Shown here in pieces: positions 8,545 through 17,461 of a stretch of 64,000 nt of DNA (position 1 is its first letter; each line of letters starts with the position of its first letter). The stretch is from Balneola sp. (GTDB lineage: Bacteria; Bacteroidota; Rhodothermia; Balneolales; Balneolaceae). The stretch is from NCBI GenBank assembly GCA_017640785.1, contig JAEPPZ010000011.1:62001-126000 (forward strand), in the 5' to 3' direction. Both the position numbers and the translations under genes were made by a program. Below the pieces are notes generated by a model that was given only the letters and a program-made list of their open reading frames with translations, searched no databases and was not told the origin of the DNA.

Positions 8545-9433
8545 AACCTCCGCTAAACATATCGCTGATCGAATTCGATTGATGATCTCCACCAAGCAAT
8601 TTCAGGTAGGGGAAGTGTTGCCGTCTACCCGGGAATTGGGGCAACAGCTGGAAGCTAGTTTTCATACCGTTCGCAAAGCGTATCATATTCTGGAAGAAGA
8701 AGGATTGATAAAAGGTGAGCAGGGAAGAGGCTTTACGGTTACTAAACAGACTTCCATGCTGGATAAAGCTGAACGTCTGGAAATTGGTGGTGGAAAAGTT
8801 CAAGCTTTAATTGAGGAATTGGTTGGATATGGGCTTGATGATTCTGAAATAGAACTGCTGTTTCAGGAGCAACTGGATTTTATGGAGTGGCCGGAGCGAA
8901 TTCAGTCATGTGCTACCGTTGGTGATAACAAAGAAATGGCTTCGATGCTTTCCAGTGCGATTAAGAAACAGGTTGGAGTAAAAAGCAGTGTTCTGGATAT
9001 TAACGAAATTGAAAAAGCAGCTTCCTATGATGCGCTGTTTGTGCCGATAAAATTTATGAATAAGTTCAGAAGCTTGAGCGAGACGATGATGATCATTCCC
9101 ATCGTGCATATGTTCGATCCGGAAACACTGTATAAAATTACAGAACTTGCAGCGATTCAAACCATCGGTTTAGTAACTTCTGATGATGAAAGTATATCGA
9201 AGATCATCAATGAATTGAAATTGATGATTCCTTTTGAAGGATCGTTTGTTGCAGGAAGTATTTATGGGCGATCATTACCGCTTTTTGTTAGGGAGACAGA
9301 TCTTATCTTATACACTCAGGAAAGTGCGAAGCTGGTAGAGCAGAAAGTACCGGAGAAAAGCAGGATCCAGTTAAATTATAAGCTTTCAGATCGAAGTGCA
9401 GAAATGATTCGCTCGGAGCTTTGGGATCAGTAA
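8540..9433 (+). CDS. GntR-family transcriptional regulator
   Basis: 297 residues from a TTG start. Residues 1-70 form a GntR winged helix (AKHIADRIRLMISTKQFQVG, LPSTRELGQQLEAS, then TVRKAYHILEEEGLIKGEQG). The remaining 220 residues do not look like the FadR or MocR effector domain. They contain VPIKFMNKFRSLSETMMII and a DDESISKIINELKL segment that could be a periplasmic-binding-protein-like sensor. Targets are unknown. The next gene, an SF1 helicase, follows on the same strand across an 80-bp palindrome. Confidence 0.82.
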   Translation: MKTSAKHIADRIRLMISTKQFQVGEVLPSTRELGQQLEASFHTVRKAYHILEEEGLIKGEQGRGFTVTKQTSMLDKAERLEIGGGKVQALIEELVGYGLDDSEIELLFQEQLDFMEWPERIQSCATVGDNKEMASMLSSAIKKQVGVKSSVLDINEIEKAASYDALFVPIKFMNKFRSLSETMMIIPIVHMFDPETLYKITELAAIQTIGLVTSDDESISKIINELKLMIPFEGSFVAGSIYGRSLPLFVRETDLILYTQESAKLVEQKVPEKSRIQLNYKLSDRSAEMIRSELWDQ

Positions 9434-9434
9434 A

Positions 9435-9469
9435 AACAATTAAGAATTTTAGAATTAGGAATGAGCAAT
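9435..9469. repeat. degenerate 7-nt-period array after the GntR gene
   Basis: Five 7-nt units (for example AAGAATT and TAGGAAT) begin one base after the GntR stop codon. On the other side of the 80-bp palindrome, the array at 9564-9598 is a rough inverted copy. Confidence 0.5.
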
Positions 9470-9475
9470 ATATTT

Positions 9476-9555
9476 TGTCATTTCGAGTGAATACGAGAAA
9501 TCTAAATTTATACTTCGAAGAGATTTTTAGATTTCTCTCTCCGCTCGAAATGACA
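9476..9555. repeat. 80-bp palindromic repeat, left copy
   Basis: Begins TGTCATTTCGAG and ends CTCGAAATGACA, with further pairing inside (GAGAAATCTAAA against TTTAGATTTCTC). A second 80-bp copy in the same orientation lies at 11561-11640, so the helicase gene is bracketed. The GTCATTTCGAG type of repeat is widespread in intergenic DNA of Bacteroidota relatives. Confidence 0.8.
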
Positions 9556-9563
9556 GAGATGTC

Positions 9564-9598
9564 CATTCTTAATTCTTCATTGAATCATTGATAATTGA
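9564..9598. repeat. degenerate 7-nt-period array before the helicase gene
   Basis: Five 7-nt units (CATTCTT, AATTCTT, then three ending in TTGA-like steps) run into the TTG start at 9595. Confidence 0.45.
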
Positions 9599-11514
9599 AT
9601 ATCAAAAAGACTATAAAAAAGGCTATTGCGGCCATTGAGAAAGAGATAGAAGCGGTACGGGAGACTCCATCCAATGACGTGCTGACAAACGGAGTTCTAC
9701 AAAAGCAATCCGAGAGCCATATCTATGTTTTTGAAACCACGAATCAGGGATTGCGATTTGCAGAAGAGATCAGAGCCAAGCTTCGAAGTAAAGATCTGGA
9801 AGTTCATGAAATAGATTTTAAGGATGGGAAAGTATGGCTGGATTTCCCGGAAGATTTTGGTCCAACGATCGATGAAGTTTATTTGGAGTGGGAAAATGAT
9901 TTCGTGCTCAAGAAAATGGAAGAGCATTTATATACGCTGGAAGACAAGTTTAAGAAAGTCGACCAGCTGAAATCACTGTTAGAGCCGGCGAAGCATTTCA
10001 AAGAAAACAGTTCCGGTTATTCAATTAAAGTGGATGAACTTAGAAATGATTCTCAAACTGAAGCGATCGAAAAGGCAGTAAAAAATAATGTACTGTATGT
10101 TTGGGGACCTCCGGGAACGGGGAAAACAGCTACGCTTGGATTTATAGTTGCCAATCTTTTAAGAGAAGGAAAGCGTGTTCTTTTTGTATCTAATACCAAC
10201 CGAGCTGTAGATGTTGGTTTGATGAATGTGATCGAAGCGTTGTATGAGATCGAGCCGATGTTCGATCTTCAGCAAACAACCAGGTTTGGAGAAGCCGCTC
10301 TTCAGGATGATCGCCTGGAAAGTATTTTGTTTGAGAATCAGGTAAAGATAAAATTGGACGGAAGAAAAGCAGATGCCGTGCAGTTGAGTACATCATTGGA
10401 GAATTACAAAAAGCTTCAGGCTCAGATAGACAAAATGATGTTGGAGGATGAAGAGATTCCTCAAAAAATGGACTTGGAATGCCAGCTTCTTGGTGAGAAA
10501 GTAGATCGGGAAGGCGGAATCGATGCTATGGAAGAAAAGATCGATAAACTGCTGAATTTGAATGAGCGCTATGAGCTGAAGAAAAAGCAACTGGTTGCAA
10601 CAACAATGGCGAAAGTGTGCACTTCAGAACTATTTTGGAATCTCAGTTATGATGCCGTGGTAGTTGATGAAGCGTCGATGGCGGGCGTTCCATATTTATT
10701 GTTGATGGCAGCTAAAAGTAAGCAACATTTAGTTATTGCCGGTGATCCGATGCAGCTTCCACCTATTGCAATTACAAATAATCCTGAATCCAGAGCTTTT
10801 TTAGAGCAGGATATTTTTACTTTTGTTTCCGGCGCCGAAACAACGGAAGATCTGTTCCAGTGGCATGATGAAAACCCGGATTTTACTTGTTTCTTTGATA
10901 CCCAATATCGTTTAAGATCCGACTTGGCCGGAGTGATCAGTTCGGTTTTCTACGACGGAAGGCTGAAATCCGGAGAAAAAATTCTGGAGCGAGGTACCAA
11001 CAAAAACTCGGTGGCATTGGTGGATTCTTCCAAATACGGACCATACATCGAGCAGGAAAAAGGAGGGAGAAGTTTTAATCCGTCAAATGAAGTTCATTTA
11101 AAGCTCATCGAGCAAAGCGTTAAAAAACTTTCTTTGAAGTATGCTGATGACAGCATCGGTGTGATCGTCCCATTCCGAAGCAGTGTATATACCGTTCGGA
11201 ATCATTTGAGAGAGGAAGGTTATCGATATGTGGAAGTTGGAACCATTCACACCTTTCAGGGAAGAGAAAAAGAGGTGATCATTTTTGATACTGTGATGAG
11301 TGGTGAACTTCAGAACGGAGCTTTACGCCATTATTCTGTTCGTCCTTTTGATGAAACCAAAAACGGATTGAGCGTTCCAAGGTTACTGAATGTGGCGTTT
11401 TCCAGAAGTAAAGAATTGCTGGTGATCATTGCTGACCTTCAACACGTAGAAAGAGTGTACGGAAATAAATTTCTGGGCAAGCTGCTTGGTTCGGTTAAGG
11501 AGATATCGCTTTAG
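9595..11514 (+). CDS. SF1 (UPF1/IGHMBP2-like) AAA_11/AAA_12 helicase
   Basis: 639 residues from a TTG start. Motifs in order: Q-motif region with RNDSQTEAI; Walker A WGPPGTGKTAT (about 170); VVVDEASMAGVP (motif II, about 356); IAGDPMQLPPIA (motif III); DTQYRLRSDL (motif IV region); GTIHTFQGREKEVIIFD (motif V); and LLNVAFSRSKELLVII (motif VI). These mark a Upf1-like superfamily 1B RNA/DNA helicase. The first 150 residues are charged and partly coiled coil. No nuclease domain is fused. The gene stands between two copies of an 80-bp palindrome. Substrate and role are unknown; a nucleic-acid unwinding function is well supported. Confidence 0.88.
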   Translation: MNIKKTIKKAIAAIEKEIEAVRETPSNDVLTNGVLQKQSESHIYVFETTNQGLRFAEEIRAKLRSKDLEVHEIDFKDGKVWLDFPEDFGPTIDEVYLEWENDFVLKKMEEHLYTLEDKFKKVDQLKSLLEPAKHFKENSSGYSIKVDELRNDSQTEAIEKAVKNNVLYVWGPPGTGKTATLGFIVANLLREGKRVLFVSNTNRAVDVGLMNVIEALYEIEPMFDLQQTTRFGEAALQDDRLESILFENQVKIKLDGRKADAVQLSTSLENYKKLQAQIDKMMLEDEEIPQKMDLECQLLGEKVDREGGIDAMEEKIDKLLNLNERYELKKKQLVATTMAKVCTSELFWNLSYDAVVVDEASMAGVPYLLLMAAKSKQHLVIAGDPMQLPPIAITNNPESRAFLEQDIFTFVSGAETTEDLFQWHDENPDFTCFFDTQYRLRSDLAGVISSVFYDGRLKSGEKILERGTNKNSVALVDSSKYGPYIEQEKGGRSFNPSNEVHLKLIEQSVKKLSLKYADDSIGVIVPFRSSVYTVRNHLREEGYRYVEVGTIHTFQGREKEVIIFDTVMSGELQNGALRHYSVRPFDETKNGLSVPRLLNVAFSRSKELLVIIADLQHVERVYGNKFLGKLLGSVKEISL

Positions 11515-11556
11515 AGAATTGAGAATTAAAAATGTAAGATTAAAGATGAAAATGGT
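11515..11556. repeat. degenerate 7-nt-period array at the helicase stop
   Basis: Six 7-nt units start on the base after the TAG stop: AGAATTG, AGAATTA, then AAAATGT-like and AAGATxA-like units. The end of the convergent DAHP synthase gene (11641-11664) carries similar words on the opposite strand. Confidence 0.55.
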
Positions 11557-11560
11557 TCTC

Positions 11561-11640
11561 TGTCATTTCGAATGAATATGAGAAATCTAAGTATCTCGTT
11601 GTTAGCAATTTTTAGATATCTCGCTCAGCTCGATATGACA
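11561..11640. repeat. 80-bp palindromic repeat, right copy
   Basis: Begins TGTCATTTCGAA and ends TCGATATGACA. Same length and orientation as the copy at 9476-9555, with the arms conserved and the centre diverged. It lies between convergent genes and could also act as a bidirectional terminator. Confidence 0.8.
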
Positions 11641-11664
11641 AAAGGAAATTTTTCATCTTTAATT

Positions 11665-13023
11665 CTACAAATAGCTTTGTTTCCACTCTTTGGCGATCAG
11701 GAATGCAAGTTCCAGACTTTGCTGATAGTTCAGTCTTGGATCGCAGAATGTTTCATAATTATGACCTAAGCCCGATTCGTTCAACCCTTCAGCTCCACCT
11801 ACACATTCGGTAACATTGTCGCCGGTCATTTCGAGGTGAACACCTCCTAAATAACTTCCTTCAGCGCGATGGATCACGAATGAAGATTTGATCTCTTCCA
11901 GTATATGATCAAAGTTTCTTGTTTTGATTGAATCTTCAGTTGAGAATGTATTTCCGTGCATCGGATCTGAACTCCAAACTACGGGAAAGCCTTCTTTTCG
12001 GATAGCTCTGATCAAAGGTGGTAATTGATCTTCAATTTTGTCTTTTCCAAAACGCCCAATGAGCACGATCTTTCCGGCTTCATGAGTAGGATTTAAAGTT
12101 TCGATCAAGCGTAATGTTTCGTCGACTGTGAAAGGAGGTCCAACTTTCACGCCAATCGGGTTCTGAATTCCACGGAAATATTCCACATGAGCACCATCCA
12201 GGTCACGGGTACGATTTCCTAACCAAACCATATGGGCACTAAGATTAAAAAATCCGGTTTTACGAGGTACCTGCCTGGTTTGGGCGGAATCGTAATACAA
12301 ATTTAGTGCCTCGTGTGAAGTGTAAAAATCAGCTTTTTGAAGATTATTCACTCTGGTTGGTGAAATAGATTCCATAAAACGCACGGCTTTGGTGATGGAA
12401 TCAACCATAGCTTCATATTCTTTGTAATACTCATTATTGAGCATGAAATCCATTTCCCATTGTTCGGGATGGCGCAGATCTGCAAAGCCCTCATCAGCGA
12501 GAGCGCGGAGAAAATTAAGAGTTAAGCCTGCTTTATGATATCCTTCTATCAATCGGTTAGAATCCGGCATACGAGCTTCTTCAGTAGCTTCAAAACGGTT
12601 TATAAGGTCACCGCGGTAGCTGTGAATTTCTTTTCCGTTTACATTCTCAAAATCATTTGATCTTGGTTTAGCATACTGCCCGGCTATTCTTCCAACTCGA
12701 TGAACCGGAACGCCCATTTCATGGATCAGGATAAAGCTCATTTGCAGCATTACCTTCAGCATATTTACGATCTTAGGCGAAGTTACGAGATCGAAACTTT
12801 CAGCACAGTCGCCACCCTGAAGTAAAAAACTTTTTCCTGCAGAAACTTCTGCAAGTTTGGCTTTAAGCGCTTCGATCTCCCATGATGTAACCAGTGGAGG
12901 GAGTCCTTTTAGCTGAGAATAATTCTCTTCCAGAAGCTCAGAATTACTGTATGTTGGTAATTGTTTTACTGTTTTCTCCTTCCAGGAGGTTGGAGACCAA
13001 GTGTTTTTGATTGTCTTTTCCAT
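11665..13023 (-). CDS. class II 3-deoxy-7-phosphoheptulonate (DAHP) synthase
   Basis: 452 residues. It condenses phosphoenolpyruvate with erythrose 4-phosphate, the first step of the shikimate pathway. Type II (plant/mycobacterial AroG-like) signatures are clear: WSPTSWKEK at the start, LLQGGDCAESF, GRIAGQYAKPRS, HVEYFRGIQNPIGVKVGP, LIGRFGKDKI, VVWSSDPMHGNT, GGVHLEMTGDNVTECVGG and DPRLNYQQSLELAF. I chose the ATG at 13023 (MEKTIKN); earlier starts at 13041 or 13044 add a short non-conserved tail. No other aromatic-pathway gene is adjacent. Confidence 0.95.
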   Translation of the reverse strand: MEKTIKNTWSPTSWKEKTVKQLPTYSNSELLEENYSQLKGLPPLVTSWEIEALKAKLAEVSAGKSFLLQGGDCAESFDLVTSPKIVNMLKVMLQMSFILIHEMGVPVHRVGRIAGQYAKPRSNDFENVNGKEIHSYRGDLINRFEATEEARMPDSNRLIEGYHKAGLTLNFLRALADEGFADLRHPEQWEMDFMLNNEYYKEYEAMVDSITKAVRFMESISPTRVNNLQKADFYTSHEALNLYYDSAQTRQVPRKTGFFNLSAHMVWLGNRTRDLDGAHVEYFRGIQNPIGVKVGPPFTVDETLRLIETLNPTHEAGKIVLIGRFGKDKIEDQLPPLIRAIRKEGFPVVWSSDPMHGNTFSTEDSIKTRNFDHILEEIKSSFVIHRAEGSYLGGVHLEMTGDNVTECVGGAEGLNESGLGHNYETFCDPRLNYQQSLELAFLIAKEWKQSYL

Positions 13024-13150
13024 GAAATAATTATTATACATCAAAGGTATAAGAAATTTTAAGCTAATGCTTTCTAAATAATCCCTAACGCAAACGAAAT
13101 TAAAATATCTATATATTCTAAAAAATTAGTTCAATAAGAGTTGTTACTTG

Positions 13151-14449
13151 ATGATAGAAACAAAATATAGAATACTTGTTGTAGATGATCATCCTGCACT
13201 GGTTACATTAATAAAACACAAGCTTATTCACAGATGCTTTGAAGTGCTGACAGCGCAAAACGGTGAGGATGCATTTGAGCTTGTAGAGCAAGAGAGTCCG
13301 GACTTGGTAATAACCGATGTTGAGATGCCGGTTATGAATGGCTATCGATTATGTTCCAGTATAAAGGAAGATGAGAGATACAACCACATACCTGTAATTC
13401 TGGTTACATCTTTAGTAACAACAGACTCATTAATGAAAGGAATCTCAGCTGGTGCAGATAACTACCTTACGAAACCATATGATGATTATACACTGTTTAA
13501 AAAAGTAGATGATCTGTTAAAGCAACCACTCTCAAAGATCAGTGAAAGAGAACATGTTAAAGTTGGAGTAGAAGGCAAAGAATATGAAATAAAAGCGGAT
13601 GTAGAACATTTAATAAATTTATTGGTTTCTACGTATAAAAATACGCTTGCTCAGAATGTGGAACTAGAAACGATAAAACAAAAGCTGAAGGCAATAAATC
13701 AGGAGCTAGAGTTGTCGAAAAATGAGCACCTGGATCTGTTGCAAAATATTTTTCCTGATAAAATAGCTGAAAGTTTATTGGCTTATGGAACGGTTACCCC
13801 GGAGCGTTTTAAAAATGTGACTATCATGTTTACTGATTTTGATGGATTCAGTAAGGTTGTTCCAAGCTTAAGCCCTGAAGAATTGATCCGAAGCCTCTCT
13901 TTTTATTTTGATAAATACGATGAGTTTTCCGAAGAAAATAATCTCATAAAGATCAAAACCATTGGTGATAGTTATATGGCTGTTGGTGGTCTTCCTGAAG
14001 CTAACAATACTCACGCCATTGATTCGGTGCTTACAGCTTTAAAGATGAAAAAATTCATGAGTCAATTCCATACAGATAAAGATGACTCTATTCCGGTTTT
14101 TCCATTAAGGATTGGAATTCACACAGGCTCAGCAGTAGTAGGCGTTATCGGTAAAAAACGCTTTGCATATGATATTTGGGGTGATGCAGTAAATCTTGCC
14201 TCGCGTATGGAGCAAAGTGCAGATCAGGAATACATCAATATTTCAGAAAGTACCTATAATGAAGTGAAAGAATATTTTGTCTGTGAAAACCGAGGAAATA
14301 TTGAAGTCAAAAATATGGGTACAGTTCCTATGTATAATTTGAAGAGGATAAAACCTGAATATTCAGAAGATGAGGAAGGTTTTGTACCTAATAGAATGTT
14401 TGTACGTGATTATAGAACTCTGGGACAGAAATTCGAAAGTATAAACTAA
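13151..14449 (+). CDS. response regulator with class III adenylate cyclase output domain
   Basis: 432 residues. The receiver domain (about 5-122) has the acidic pair DDH, phospho-acceptor Asp in LVITDVEMPVMNGY, the conserved Thr/Ser and Lys in YLTKPYD. A linker with a coiled coil follows. The cyclase homology domain (about 215-400) has FTDFDGFSK and IKTIGDSYMAVGG (metal-binding Asp residues and an adenine-contacting Lys), then GIHTGSAVVGVIG and FAYDIWGDAVNLASRM. The Lys/Asp pattern favours ATP over GTP, so cAMP is the likely product. No cognate histidine kinase is adjacent; its input is unknown. The start is the ATG at 13151 (a TTG is one codon earlier). Confidence 0.88.
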   Translation: MIETKYRILVVDDHPALVTLIKHKLIHRCFEVLTAQNGEDAFELVEQESPDLVITDVEMPVMNGYRLCSSIKEDERYNHIPVILVTSLVTTDSLMKGISAGADNYLTKPYDDYTLFKKVDDLLKQPLSKISEREHVKVGVEGKEYEIKADVEHLINLLVSTYKNTLAQNVELETIKQKLKAINQELELSKNEHLDLLQNIFPDKIAESLLAYGTVTPERFKNVTIMFTDFDGFSKVVPSLSPEELIRSLSFYFDKYDEFSEENNLIKIKTIGDSYMAVGGLPEANNTHAIDSVLTALKMKKFMSQFHTDKDDSIPVFPLRIGIHTGSAVVGVIGKKRFAYDIWGDAVNLASRMEQSADQEYINISESTYNEVKEYFVCENRGNIEVKNMGTVPMYNLKRIKPEYSEDEEGFVPNRMFVRDYRTLGQKFESIN

Positions 14450-14529
14450 CCTTCTGAAAATTGAATGAAGGTTCTCTGTAATCTGTTTCGTATACTTCAA
14501 GTTGGCTTAAACCCTAAAAGTAGAGTTCA

Positions 14530-17370
14530 TTGCAGCAGAATATTATTGTCAGAGGCGCACGAGAGCATAATCTTAAAAATTTTGATATAGACATTCCCCG
14601 GGATCAGTTTGTAGTGATTACGGGTTTGTCGGGCTCCGGAAAATCATCCCTGGCCTTTGACACTATTTATGCTGAAGGACAACGCAGATTTTTGGAATCA
14701 CTTTCTGCTTATGCCCGCCAGTTTTTAGGAATGATGGAGCGCCCTGAAGTAGATTTTATAGACGGACTTTCTCCGGTAATTTCCATCGATCAAAAAACTA
14801 CGAACCGTAATCCACGCTCAACGGTAGGTACGGTTACCGAGATCTACGACTTTCTCCGATTGCTTTATGCCCGAGTCGGTATTCCTTATTCTTATGTTTC
14901 TGGAAACAAGATGGAAAAGCAATCAGCGGATCAGGTTGTAGCTTCGGTGATGGATATGCCTGAAGGAAGCAAAGTTTATTGTTTAGCTCCGGTTGTACGT
15001 GGACGAAAAGGGCATTACAGAGAGTTATTTGAGCAGACCATCAAGCAAGGGTTTTTAACTGCCAGAGTTGATGGAGAGTTGGTTGAGTTGGAGGAAGGCT
15101 TAAAGCTTGATCGATACAAAACTCACAATATTGAAGTGGTCGTCGACCGGTTTGTGATCAGCCCTAAAAGTGAAAAGAGAATTTCGGAGAGTATCCGTCT
15201 TGCACTGGAAATGGCTGACGGAAATGTAATCCTTGCCACTAAAAAGGGCGATGATTTTGAAGATCGGTTATTTTCTCAGAAGTTGTTCGATGCAGAAAGT
15301 GGAATCGCTTATGAAGATCCTGCCCCAAATCTTTTTTCATTCAATTCCCCGTATGGTGCTTGTCAAACTTGTGATGGGCTGGGAAGTACTTATGATGTCA
15401 GTTGGGAGCTGTTGGTTCCGAATAACGAACAGTCGATCGAAGATGGCGGTCTCAGATATTTAGGTGCTCCAAGAGATGTGTTTGTGTTCAAACAATTGAA
15501 AGCTGTTTTGGAAAGCATCAACAAAGATTTCGAAACACCTTTCAAAAAGTACTCCAAAGAAGATCTTGATCTGTTGATGAATGGAGGCGGAGATCATAAA
15601 TATTCAGTCAGCTATGAGTTCAAAGACAGTAATGTAACCTACAAGCATAAGTTTGAAGGATTGCGAAAGATGATCATTGATCAGTATGAAAACAGCAAGT
15701 CTCCGAAGCAAAGAGACAAAGCTAAAGCATACATGAGTAAGATCACTTGTCCGAAATGTGGGGGCGGACGATTAAATCAGGAAGCACTTTCGTACAAGAT
15801 CGATGGATATAATATTCACGACCTGGTACAAATGGATATTGACGGAATTCGGGACACGCTGTATGGAATCAAACTTAGCGAACGACAGCAGCTCATTGGT
15901 AGTCAAGTATTAAAAGAGATCAGAGACCGACTGGATTTCTTGCTCAATGTAGGACTGGATTATTTAAATCTGGACAGAGAAGCACAGACCCTCAGTGGTG
16001 GAGAAGCACAGCGTATCAGATTGGCAACCCAGATTGGAACGCAGCTTGTAGGAGTTCTCTATATTTTGGATGAGCCGAGTATTGGTTTACATCAAAGAGA
16101 TAATATCAAACTGATCAAATCTTTAGAAATGCTCCGTGATCTTGGAAACAGTGTGCTTGTAGTTGAGCATGATCGGGAAACGATTGAACATGCTGACTTT
16201 GTAGTTGATATGGGGCCGGGAGCAGGAGTAAATGGCGGACATATTGTTTCTGCAGGAACACCGGATGAATTGGCCAAAGACTCGATGACTGCTAAGTTTC
16301 TCCGTGATGAAGAGATCATCGAACTCCCTGAAAAGTATCGAAAAGGCAATAAGAAAAAGATCACTATAAAGAATGCCCGGGGACACAATCTTCAGAATGT
16401 TGATCTGAAAGTGCCTCTTGGGAAATTCATTTCCGTAACCGGAGTAAGTGGTAGCGGAAAAAGTTCATTGATCAATCAAACATTGGTTCCGATTCTTTCT
16501 AATCATTTTTATAAATCCAAAAGTGTTCCCCTTCCTTATGATACGGTGGATGGATTGGACAATATTGACAAGATCATTTCTATAGATCAAAGTCCGATCG
16601 GCAGAACTCCAAGATCAAATCCGGGAACGTACACCAAAGTGTTTGATCATATCAGAAGATTGTACGCCGAGCTTCCGGAATCTAAGATTCGGGGATACGA
16701 TCAGGGAAGGTTTTCTTTCAACGTAAAAGGCGGAAGATGTGAAACTTGTCAAGGGGATGGAGTTCGAAAGATCGAAATGAACTTCCTTCCTGATGTTTAC
16801 GTGACTTGTGAAACCTGTAATGGAAAACGATATAATCGCGAAACGCTGGAGATCTTTTATAAAGGAAAAAGTATTTCTGATGTGTTGAAGATGCCAATTT
16901 CCGAATCTGCAGAATTTTTTGATGCACAACCGGCAATCAGCAGAATTTTAAAAACGCTCACTTCTGTTGGATTGGGATATTTAACACTCGGTCAATCCAG
17001 TACTACACTTTCAGGAGGAGAGGCACAACGTATAAAACTGGCAAGAGAGCTTTCCAAGATTGGCACCGGAGATACCCTTTATGTGATGGATGAGCCAACT
17101 ACAGGATTACATTTTCAGGATGTTCGAATGTTAGTGAATGTTATCCAGAAGTTAGTAGACAAGGGAAATACGGTAATGGTGATTGAGCATAACCTTGATC
17201 TCATTAAAGCAGCAGACTGGATCATAGATCTTGGTCCGGAAGGCGGAAAAAGCGGTGGAGAAATTATCGCGGAAGGAACTCCGGATAAAATAGCTAAAGT
17301 TGAAAAATCACATACCGGCAGATTTTTGAAGCAGGAGTTTGAGAGACTCAATAAGGCTGTTGCAGTGTAA
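14530..17370 (+). CDS. uvrA: excinuclease ABC subunit A (UvrA)
   Basis: 946 residues from a TTG start, which places [20 protein letters not shown] exactly at the usual UvrA N-terminus. It is the damage-recognising ABC ATPase of nucleotide excision repair. Walker A motifs are [20 protein letters not shown] and [14 protein letters not shown]. Signatures are [14 protein letters not shown] and [16 protein letters not shown], with the Walker B motifs after each. The C-terminal zinc module CETCQGDG with CETCNGKRY is present. In the first half [10 protein letters not shown] is present, but the partner Cys-x-x-Cys expected about 20 residues earlier is replaced by a stretch without Cys ([11 protein letters not shown]). 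Confidence 0.98.
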   Translation: MQQNIIVRGAREHNLKNFDIDIPRDQFVVITGLSGSGKSSLAFDTIYAEGQRRFLESLSAYARQFLGMMERPEVDFIDGLSPVISIDQKTTNRNPRSTVGTVTEIYDFLRLLYARVGIPYSYVSGNKMEKQSADQVVASVMDMPEGSKVYCLAPVVRGRKGHYRELFEQTIKQGFLTARVDGELVELEEGLKLDRYKTHNIEVVVDRFVISPKSEKRISESIRLALEMADGNVILATKKGDDFEDRLFSQKLFDAESGIAYEDPAPNLFSFNSPYGACQTCDGLGSTYDVSWELLVPNNEQSIEDGGLRYLGAPRDVFVFKQLKAVLESINKDFETPFKKYSKEDLDLLMNGGGDHKYSVSYEFKDSNVTYKHKFEGLRKMIIDQYENSKSPKQRDKAKAYMSKITCPKCGGGRLNQEALSYKIDGYNIHDLVQMDIDGIRDTLYGIKLSERQQLIGSQVLKEIRDRLDFLLNVGLDYLNLDREAQTLSGGEAQRIRLATQIGTQLVGVLYILDEPSIGLHQRDNIKLIKSLEMLRDLGNSVLVVEHDRETIEHADFVVDMGPGAGVNGGHIVSAGTPDELAKDSMTAKFLRDEEIIELPEKYRKGNKKKITIKNARGHNLQNVDLKVPLGKFISVTGVSGSGKSSLINQTLVPILSNHFYKSKSVPLPYDTVDGLDNIDKIISIDQSPIGRTPRSNPGTYTKVFDHIRRLYAELPESKIRGYDQGRFSFNVKGGRCETCQGDGVRKIEMNFLPDVYVTCETCNGKRYNRETLEIFYKGKSISDVLKMPISESAEFFDAQPAISRILKTLTSVGLGYLTLGQSSTTLSGGEAQRIKLARELSKIGTGDTLYVMDEPTTGLHFQDVRMLVNVIQKLVDKGNTVMVIEHNLDLIKAADWIIDLGPEGGKSGGEIIAEGTPDKIAKVEKSHTGRFLKQEFERLNKAVAV

Positions 17371-17461
17371 GAAATAAATCTTCAATTTTTTTCACTCGCA
17401 CTTCTTTTGAATTTCGGAACCTTTTTCGTTTTTTGTGCTGATTAAAAAATTACGGGGATTT

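Noticed and set aside
11572-11769. Plus-strand ORF across the right 80-bp palindrome and the end of the DAHP synthase gene
   Set aside because: It is made of repeat and antisense sequence.
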